From the NCBI GenBank assembly GCA_002403075.1, contig DHHB01000079.1, positions 1 to 9,471 of the forward strand: a DNA stretch of 9,471 nucleotides, read 5' to 3'. Each line of letters begins with the position of its first letter. Position 1 is the stretch's first letter. Positions 4,968 through 9,471 of this stretch are shown one piece after another. Under the pieces are notes generated by a model. It saw only the letters and a program-made list of their open reading frames with translations. It was not told the origin of the DNA and ran no database searches. The translations under genes and the position numbers were made by a program. Origin of the DNA: a bacterium UBP1_UBA4783. GTDB lineage: Bacteria > Krumholzibacteriota > Krumholzibacteriia > Krumholzibacteriales > Krumholzibacteriaceae.

Positions 4968-6121
4968 GGCGCGCGGCGATCGCGCATCCGCTCCTCGATA
5001 AGAACCGAGATTTCCTCGACCTTTCGATCCCAGGTTTCCTCCCGGGCGACGCGGTCGATCTCCGCGCGCGAGGCTCGGCGGTCGCCCGAGAGCTCCCGCT
5101 CGATCGCCCGCGCGAACTCCTCCGCGCCGGCGGCGACGTTCACGACGCGGCCGTAGGGGCGCACCTCGGGGAGATCGACCGAGACGACCGGTATGCCGAG
5201 CGCGAGGTATTCCTTGAGCTTGATCGGGTTGACGTTCACCGTGAGATCGTTGATCTTGAAGGGAACGAGTCCCACATCGAACGACCGGGCGTAGGAGACG
5301 AGCTCGTCGTAGCGCTTTTGCCCCAGAAAGTGCGCGTTCGGCAGGCTCGCGAGACGCGAGACGTCGACCGAGCTCTTTCCGATGAAAACGAAGCTCGCGC
5401 GCGGAAGGCGTTTCATGACGCTCTCGAGGAGATCGAGATCGATCCACTCGTGAATGAGCCCGAAGAAGCCGACGATCGGCTTCGGGACCGGCGCGAGGTC
5501 GGGCGGCGGCGCGGCGCCGTCCGGAGCCGAATGGAAATAGTCGTAGTCGACGCCGTGCGGCAGGTAGTGCGTGCGGGGGTTCCAGGCGCGTTTGCGGTCG
5601 TAGAGCTCGCGAGCCGAGGCGAGCACGAGATCCGCCGCGCGGCAGAGCGCCTCCTCCTTTTCGAGTATCGCTTCGTCGATGAAGGAGAACTTGCTCCACT
5701 CGTCGACGCAGTGGTAGAGCACGAACGACGGCTTCATGCGCTTGACGATGTACTCGACGTTCGGCATGTACGACCAGCAGATGACGTCCCGCATCCGGAG
5801 CTTCGCGCGGTAGTACCTCAGCGATAGAGCGAGCAGCGCTCCGTTCACGGCGCGCGCGACGGACGAATCGTGGAACGGGATGACGATCGGCGTGAAGACG
5901 TAGAAGCGCTCGCCGACCCGTTCGGCGCCCCGGACGAAGGAGCGGAGCTTCGCCGCCATGCGGCCGACGTCCCCCTTCCCGAGCGTGGGACGCCGCAGGC
6001 CGATCGAGTTGACCCAGAGGATCGTGTTTTCCCGGGCGAGCACGCGCATGATCTGGTGCTTGCTCGTCGGGTCTCCGTGCCAGTCGTTCGCGAAGCAGAC
6101 GATGCTGCGCCCTTTGATCAT
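4943..6121 (-). CDS. Glycosyltransferase, GT-B fold, TuaH-like/GT4-related
   Basis: A 392-residue cytoplasmic sugar transferase. The N-terminal domain begins SIVCFANDWHGDPTSKHQIM (6-25) and contains ILWVNSIGLRRP, a pattern I associate with TuaH-like teichuronic-acid-type glycosyltransferases. HCVDEW (137-142) and HGVDYDYF (189-196) are at the domain junction. The C-terminal nucleotide-sugar domain starts at PIVGFFGLIHEWIDLDLL (215-232) and has the donor-binding NPIKLKEYLALGIPVV (298-313). No membrane segment is seen. Length is normal. It probably adds one sugar to a lipid-linked repeat unit; donor and acceptor are unknown. ATG at 6121 is the only sensible start, though its ribosome site is weak. 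It is a single-gene unit, and its last 25 bases overlap the convergent beta-helix gene. Confidence 0.85.
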   Translation of the reverse strand: MIKGRSIVCFANDWHGDPTSKHQIMRVLARENTILWVNSIGLRRPTLGKGDVGRMAAKLRSFVRGAERVGERFYVFTPIVIPFHDSSVARAVNGALLALSLRYYRAKLRMRDVICWSYMPNVEYIVKRMKPSFVLYHCVDEWSKFSFIDEAILEKEEALCRAADLVLASARELYDRKRAWNPRTHYLPHGVDYDYFHSAPDGAAPPPDLAPVPKPIVGFFGLIHEWIDLDLLESVMKRLPRASFVFIGKSSVDVSRLASLPNAHFLGQKRYDELVSYARSFDVGLVPFKINDLTVNVNPIKLKEYLALGIPVVSVDLPEVRPYGRVVNVAAGAEEFARAIERELSGDRRASRAEIDRVAREETWDRKVEEISVLIEERMRDRRAPQRGGGTG

Positions 6122-6151
6122 CCGGTCGTGCCGCGCCTTTCCGGGCCCGAA

Positions 6152-6168
6152 TGGGCGAGAAACTTGCT
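6152..6168 (+). promoter_or_regulatory. Weak sigma-54 promoter candidate for the plus glycosyltransferase operon
   Basis: TGGGCGAG-AAAC-TTGCT: the -12 box and the GG-N10-GC spacing are exact, but the -24 box matches only partly. The start would fall near 6179 and give a leader of about 170 bases to ATG at 6353. It overlaps the leader of the divergent glycosyltransferase gene. Confidence 0.22.
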
Positions 6169-6183
6169 TGAAACCTCGGGATG

Positions 6184-6212
6184 AGTAGAAGGGATGCCCC
6201 GGCCTCCGTCAA
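6184..6212 (-). promoter_or_regulatory. Sigma-70-type promoter of the minus-strand glycosyltransferase
   Basis: On the minus strand TTGACG (6207-6212), 17 bases, then TCTACT (6184-6189). Five of six -35 and four of six -10 bases match. Transcription would start near 6177, leaving a leader of about 56 bases before ATG at 6121. Confidence 0.5.
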
Positions 6213-6322
6213 GGGAAAAGCGCCGAGCGTGAGCGCGCCGCAGCTCCGGAACGCCGCTCGGGCCGGCCGCGCCCGCCGCGGTCGCGCCGCAGTTTTGCTT
6301 TGGCGCGCCGGGGCGCGGGGCG

Positions 6323-6328
6323 TACAAT
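6323..6328 (+). promoter_or_regulatory. Sigma-70 -10 box for the plus glycosyltransferase operon
   Basis: TACAAT, one mismatch from TATAAT, stands out in very GC-rich sequence. No good -35 is present; TTTGGC at 6299-6304 has 18-base spacing but matches poorly. The start near 6335 would leave an 18-base leader with AAAGAG (6339-6344) as ribosome site. Confidence 0.4.
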
Positions 6329-6352
6329 GTCCGCGGTGAAAGAGTGCCGTTC

Positions 6353-7462
6353 ATGAACGCCGAGAATTCCCGCGCGACGAAGGTCCTCATGGTCGGGCCG
6401 TATCCTCCCCCCGAGGGCGGCTGGGCGACCGCCCTTCGCGAGGAGCGCGAGGCGCTCGAGAAGCGGGGGATCGAGTGCGCCGTCCTCAACCTCGGGCCGA
6501 ACCGGCGGACCGCCGCAGGGGATTCGATGCCGGTGCGCGGCGCGGTCGATCTCGTCCGGCGGCTCGCGGGCCATTCCCTACGGGGATACGCGTTTCGCCT
6601 GCATATGAACGGCGATTCGCCGAAGGGGATCATGATCGTGCTTCTCGCCGAGATAGCGAGCGTTTTCTCGGGGAGGCGTCCGTGCCTCTCCTTTCACGCG
6701 GGGATCAACCAGCGGCTCTTCCCCGATCGCGGCCGCCCGGCCCTTCGACTCATCTGGAGGATCGTCTTCGGCCTTTCCGGGACGGTCGTCTGCGACTGCG
6801 AGGAGGTGCGCGCCCTGATCGCGCGATACCGGAGCGCGCGGGACGTCTTCGCGATCTCCCCCTTCTCGCCGAATCGCGTGCGCTTCCGCGAAACGGCTCT
6901 GCCGGAAGAGATCGAACGGTTCGCCGCGTCGCGCCGTCCGCTCCTTTTCACCTACATCGCGTACCGTCCCGAATACGAGCCGGACGTTCTTCTCGAGGCG
7001 CTCGAGTGCGCGCGCCGCGCGGCGCCCGGGCTCGGCTGCGTCGTCGTGGACGACCGGAGCTTTCCGGACGAACGGATCGTTGCCCGCGTCCGCGAGGGGA
7101 TCGCCTCGCGCGGGCTCGCGGAAGCGGTCGTGTTCACCGGGCATCTCGACAGGGACGCGTTCCTCACCCTGCTCGCTCGGAGCGATCTCTTCGTGCGCAC
7201 TCCCGTCACGGACGGCGTCTGCTCGTCCGTGCTCGAGGCGCTTCATCTCGGCGTGCCGGTCGTCGCCGTCGACAACGGGTGCCGTCCGGCCTCAGTGATC
7301 GTCTACGAGCCGGGAAACGCGGCGTCGCTCTCCGCGAGGCTCTCGGACGCCCTCGGCCGCCTCGACGATCTGCGGCGAGAAGCGCGTTCCGCGTCGCCGC
7401 CGCTCGAGGACGGCGCCGACCTCCTCGCGGGGCTCGTCGAAGAGAGGTATCGACGCAGATGA
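6353..7462 (+). CDS. GT4-type glycosyltransferase with D-x7-E donor motif
   Basis: A 369-residue cytoplasmic GT-B enzyme. The N-terminal acceptor domain starts with KVLMVGPYPPPEGGWATAL (about 10-28), the usual nucleotide-fold strand and Gly-rich loop. The C-terminal domain has LLFTYIAYRPEYEPDVLLEAL, VVFTGHLDRDAFLTLLARSD and TDGVCSSVLEALHLGVPVVAVDNG. In the last, the usual E-x7-E of GT4 enzymes appears as D287-x7-E295. ATG at 6353 is preferred: AAAGAG lies 8 bases upstream, while GTG at 6344 sits on that motif. The stop overlaps the next gene as ATGA, so it is the first gene of a three-gene operon with a second glycosyltransferase and an amidotransferase. It should add one sugar to the repeat unit; specificity is unknown. 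The acceptor domain is divergent, so donor class cannot be guessed. Confidence 0.82.
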   Translation: MNAENSRATKVLMVGPYPPPEGGWATALREEREALEKRGIECAVLNLGPNRRTAAGDSMPVRGAVDLVRRLAGHSLRGYAFRLHMNGDSPKGIMIVLLAEIASVFSGRRPCLSFHAGINQRLFPDRGRPALRLIWRIVFGLSGTVVCDCEEVRALIARYRSARDVFAISPFSPNRVRFRETALPEEIERFAASRRPLLFTYIAYRPEYEPDVLLEALECARRAAPGLGCVVVDDRSFPDERIVARVREGIASRGLAEAVVFTGHLDRDAFLTLLARSDLFVRTPVTDGVCSSVLEALHLGVPVVAVDNGCRPASVIVYEPGNAASLSARLSDALGRLDDLRREARSASPPLEDGADLLAGLVEERYRRR

Positions 7463-8688
7463 GATCAGCGAACTCGCCCGCGCCGGTCATGATCGTCGTG
7501 CCGTGCTTCGGCTACGGGGGGCTCGAGCAGGTGGTGCTTCACCTCGCCCGCGGGCTCGACCGCGGCCGGTTCAAGCCGTCCGTATGTTCGCTTCTTCCCC
7601 CGGAGCCCCCGCTCCTCGATGAGCTCCTCTCGACGGGCGTTCCGTGTCACGTTCTCGACAAGGGCGACGGCGTCAACCCAGCCCTGCCGATCCGGCTCGC
7701 GCGACTCATGCGCCGCGAGGGGGTCCGTCTCGTCAACGCGCACGACGTCGGCGCCACGCTCTACGCGGCCCCCGCGGCGCGACTCGCCGGCGTTCGCTGC
7801 GTCGTGCACACCGATCACAGCCAGATTCTCTCCCTGAAAAAACGTCTCTGGATCTTCCGGGCGATCCTTCGCGGCTGGACGAGCTGCTCGATCGCGGTCT
7901 CGCACGAGCTCGAGCGGCACCTCGTCCTGCGGCTGGGGCTGCCCCCGGACGCCGTCGCCGTCGTGCCGAACGCCGTCGATACGGAACGGTTCGCGGCGGG
8001 CGGGGACGCCGCCGGACTCCGGCGTGAGCTCGGTCTCCGTCCGGACGACGTGGTTATCGGCAGCATCGGGCGTCTCACGGAGCAGAAAGGATACACGCAT
8101 CTCCTCTGCGCGTTCGCCTCGCTCGCCGCCTCGCGGCCTCGGCTGAGGCTCGTCATTACGGGGACCGGGGAGCTTCGCGGGGACCTCGAGCGCGAGGCGC
8201 TGGCCGCGGGGATCGCGGACAGAGTGATGTTCACGGGCGTGCGCCGCGACGTGCCGGCGCTTCTCGCCCTTTTCGACGTGTTCGTTCTGCCCTCTCTCTG
8301 GGAAGGGCAGCCGATAACGCTCATGGAGGCTATGGCCGCGGGGCGACCGGTCGTCGCGACCGATGTCGGCGACAACGCGCGCATTCTCGGCGCCGCGGGG
8401 CCGGCCGGAAGCGCTGCGGGCCCGCCGGAGGGCTTCGCCGCGGGAGAGCGCGGCGTCGTCGTTCTTCCGGCCGATCCCGCCGCTCTCGCCGCCGCCGTCG
8501 GCAGGCTCGCGGACGACCGCGGGCTCGCGAGCTCCCTCGGCGCCCGGGCCGCGGCTCACGCGCGGGGGGAGTTCGACGTCGCGGCGATGGTGAGACGCTA
8601 CGAGGCGGTGTACGCGGCGGTGCTCGCGGGGAGCGCGCGGCGCCTGCGGAGCGGTTCCGGCGGGACTCCGCCCGGGGAGGCGACCTGA
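7459..8688 (+). CDS. GT4 glycosyltransferase
   Basis: A 409-residue retaining glycosyltransferase of family GT4. The N-terminal domain has VVPCFGYGGLEQVVLHLARGL (about 13-33) with the GGLE loop, then NAHD and HTDHSQ. The junction shows VSHELERHLV and VVPNAVDTERF. The C-terminal domain has IGSIGRLTEQKGYTHLL, ITGTGELRGDLE and the donor motif E282-x7-E290 in WEGQPITLMEAMAAGRPVVATDVGDN. After this there is a loop of about 20 Ala/Gly/Pro-rich residues before the usual GVVVLPADPAALA; most relatives have only a few residues there. The layout resembles sugar transferases of exosortase/EpsH-linked loci, but also many other capsule enzymes. ATG at 7459 overlaps the previous stop (ATGA); the protein is probably translated by coupling. 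The next gene starts 1 base after its stop. Confidence 0.9.
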   Translation: MRSANSPAPVMIVVPCFGYGGLEQVVLHLARGLDRGRFKPSVCSLLPPEPPLLDELLSTGVPCHVLDKGDGVNPALPIRLARLMRREGVRLVNAHDVGATLYAAPAARLAGVRCVVHTDHSQILSLKKRLWIFRAILRGWTSCSIAVSHELERHLVLRLGLPPDAVAVVPNAVDTERFAAGGDAAGLRRELGLRPDDVVIGSIGRLTEQKGYTHLLCAFASLAASRPRLRLVITGTGELRGDLEREALAAGIADRVMFTGVRRDVPALLALFDVFVLPSLWEGQPITLMEAMAAGRPVVATDVGDNARILGAAGPAGSAAGPPEGFAAGERGVVVLPADPAALAAAVGRLADDRGLASSLGARAAAHARGEFDVAAMVRRYEAVYAAVLAGSARRLRSGSGGTPPGEAT

Positions 8689-8689
8689 C

Positions 8690-9471
8690 ATGTGCGGCAT
8701 CTGCGGCGTCCTCGATCTCCGCTCCGAGCGTCCGGTTTCCGAAGAGCTCGTCCGGCGCATGACGGACGTCATCCGTCATCGCGGGCCGGACGACGAGGGT
8801 TTCCATTTCGGTCCCGGGATCGGTCTCGGACACCGGCGGCTCAGCATCATCGATCTCGCCGGCGGGCATCAACCGGTCGAGAACGAGACCGGCGACGTCC
8901 GCGTCGTCTTCAACGGGGAGATATACAACTACGCGGGGCTCGCCGCGGAGCTCAAGCGCGCGGGGCACGCGTTTCGCACGCGCTCCGACACGGAGACGAT
9001 CCTCCACGCGTACGAAGAGTACGGCGTCTCAGCGGTCGAACGGCTGCGCGGGATGTTCGCGTTCGCGATATGGGACGAGCCGCGCCGCCGGCTGCTGCTC
9101 GCGCGCGACCGCATGGGGATAAAGCCGCTCTACTACACGGTGTGCGGCGGCAGATTGCTCTTCGCCTCCGAGATCAAGTCGATCCTGCAGGATCCCTCGG
9201 TCCCGCGAGAGATCGACGACGAGGCTCTCGAGCAGTATCTCGGCCTTCGCTACGTGCCCGATCCGCGCACGATGTTCCGCGGCGTCTTCAAGCTCCCGCC
9301 GGGGAGCGTCCTCGTCGCGGAGAACGGCGCGGTCGCCGTCAATCCGTACTGGGACCTCGCTTACAGCGAGCCGGCCGAGCGCGACTGGCGGAACTGGATC
9401 GACCGCTTCGAGGAGAAGACGCGCGAAACGGTGGGCTCGCATCTCATGAGCGAGGTTCCCCTCGGCGCGTT
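8690..9471 (+). CDS. asnB: AsnB-type glutamine-dependent amidotransferase, N-terminal part only
   Basis: The first 260 codons of an asparagine-synthase-like enzyme, cut by the right edge. The N-terminal glutaminase domain starts MCGICG; Cys2 becomes the nucleophile after Met removal and frees ammonia from glutamine. Further family marks are HRGPDDEG (30-37), GHRRLSIIDL (47-56), FNGEIYNY (74-81), RSDTET (98-103) and GMFAFAIWD (121-129). The synthetase domain begins after about 210, and the window stops just after SEVPLGA, immediately before the expected SGGxDSS ATP loop. HRRLSIIDLAGGHQP and GLRYVPDPRTMFRGVFKLPPG resemble the amidotransferase 1 family of exosortase A loci (from memory). In a polysaccharide operon it more likely amidates a sugar or sugar-linked acid than makes free asparagine. 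GGAGG lies 9 bases before ATG. The symbol is the family default, not proof of function. Confidence 0.88.
   Translation, partial: MCGICGVLDLRSERPVSEELVRRMTDVIRHRGPDDEGFHFGPGIGLGHRRLSIIDLAGGHQPVENETGDVRVVFNGEIYNYAGLAAELKRAGHAFRTRSDTETILHAYEEYGVSAVERLRGMFAFAIWDEPRRRLLLARDRMGIKPLYYTVCGGRLLFASEIKSILQDPSVPREIDDEALEQYLGLRYVPDPRTMFRGVFKLPPGSVLVAENGAVAVNPYWDLAYSEPAERDWRNWIDRFEEKTRETVGSHLMSEVPLGA

Noticed and set aside
4968..4985. Hairpin GCGCG...CGCGC just after the beta-helix stop as a terminator
   Set aside because: No T-tract follows on either strand, and it lies within the coding end of the opposing glycosyltransferase.
6146..6180. CCCGA...TCGGG inverted repeat in the leader of the minus glycosyltransferase
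   Set aside because: Five-base arms with a loop of about 25 bases; too weak in GC-rich sequence to call an RNA element.
2937..6212. Very long minus-strand open frame antisense to the beta-helix gene
   Set aside because: High GC makes stop codons rare in the wrong frame. Its translation is low-complexity and Arg-rich, and it overlaps two clear genes in other frames.
6344..6346. GTG at 6344 as start of the first plus-strand glycosyltransferase
   Set aside because: It sits on the AAAGAG motif that serves ATG at 6353, and has no better ribosome site of its own.

Overview
The window is a high-GC, gene-dense piece of a surface-polysaccharide (exopolysaccharide or capsule) locus from a Gram-negative bacterium. 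A PorV/PorQ-type outer-membrane protein sits next to a secreted protein with an FlgD-like/type IX-style C-terminal domain. This points to the FCB group (Bacteroidetes-related lineages), probably one of its high-GC, mostly uncultured phyla. No gene here fixes the species.

Layout. Minus strand, 1-277: the N-terminal end of an AMP-forming acyl ligase, cut by the window edge. It overlaps by 4 bases (GTGA) the stop of a stand-alone acyl carrier protein (274-522). Minus strand, 666-2529: a two-gene operon of a secreted FN3 protein with a C-terminal sorting-like domain, followed 16 bases later by the PorV-like protein. A 632-base divergent gap (2530-3161) follows. Plus strand, 3162-4967: a secreted right-handed beta-helix protein. 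Its 3' end overlaps by 25 bases the convergent 3' end of a glycosyltransferase (4943-6121, minus). After another divergent gap, a plus-strand operon starts at 6353: GT4-type glycosyltransferase, a second GT4 glycosyltransferase (ATGA overlap), then an AsnB-type amidotransferase (1-base gap) that runs off the right edge.

How the genes may work together (inference). The glycosyltransferases would build a polysaccharide repeat unit. The amidotransferase would amidate a sugar or other carboxylate, and its N-terminal half resembles the amidotransferase found in exosortase A (XrtA/EpsH) polysaccharide loci. The ligase and carrier protein would supply an activated acyl group. The exported beta-helix protein could bind, cleave or epimerise the polymer. 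The FN3 protein could be carried to the surface by its PorV-like neighbour.

The most notable signal is regulatory. Two intergenic sites, upstream of the carrier-protein gene and of the beta-helix gene, closely match sigma-54 (RpoN) -24/-12 promoters. Two weaker matches face the FN3/PorV operon and the plus-strand glycosyltransferase operon. This suggests the locus is switched by a sigma-54 activator, as reported for exosortase-linked polysaccharide systems with PrsK/PrsR. No tRNA, rRNA, CRISPR array, insertion sequence or phage gene was seen.
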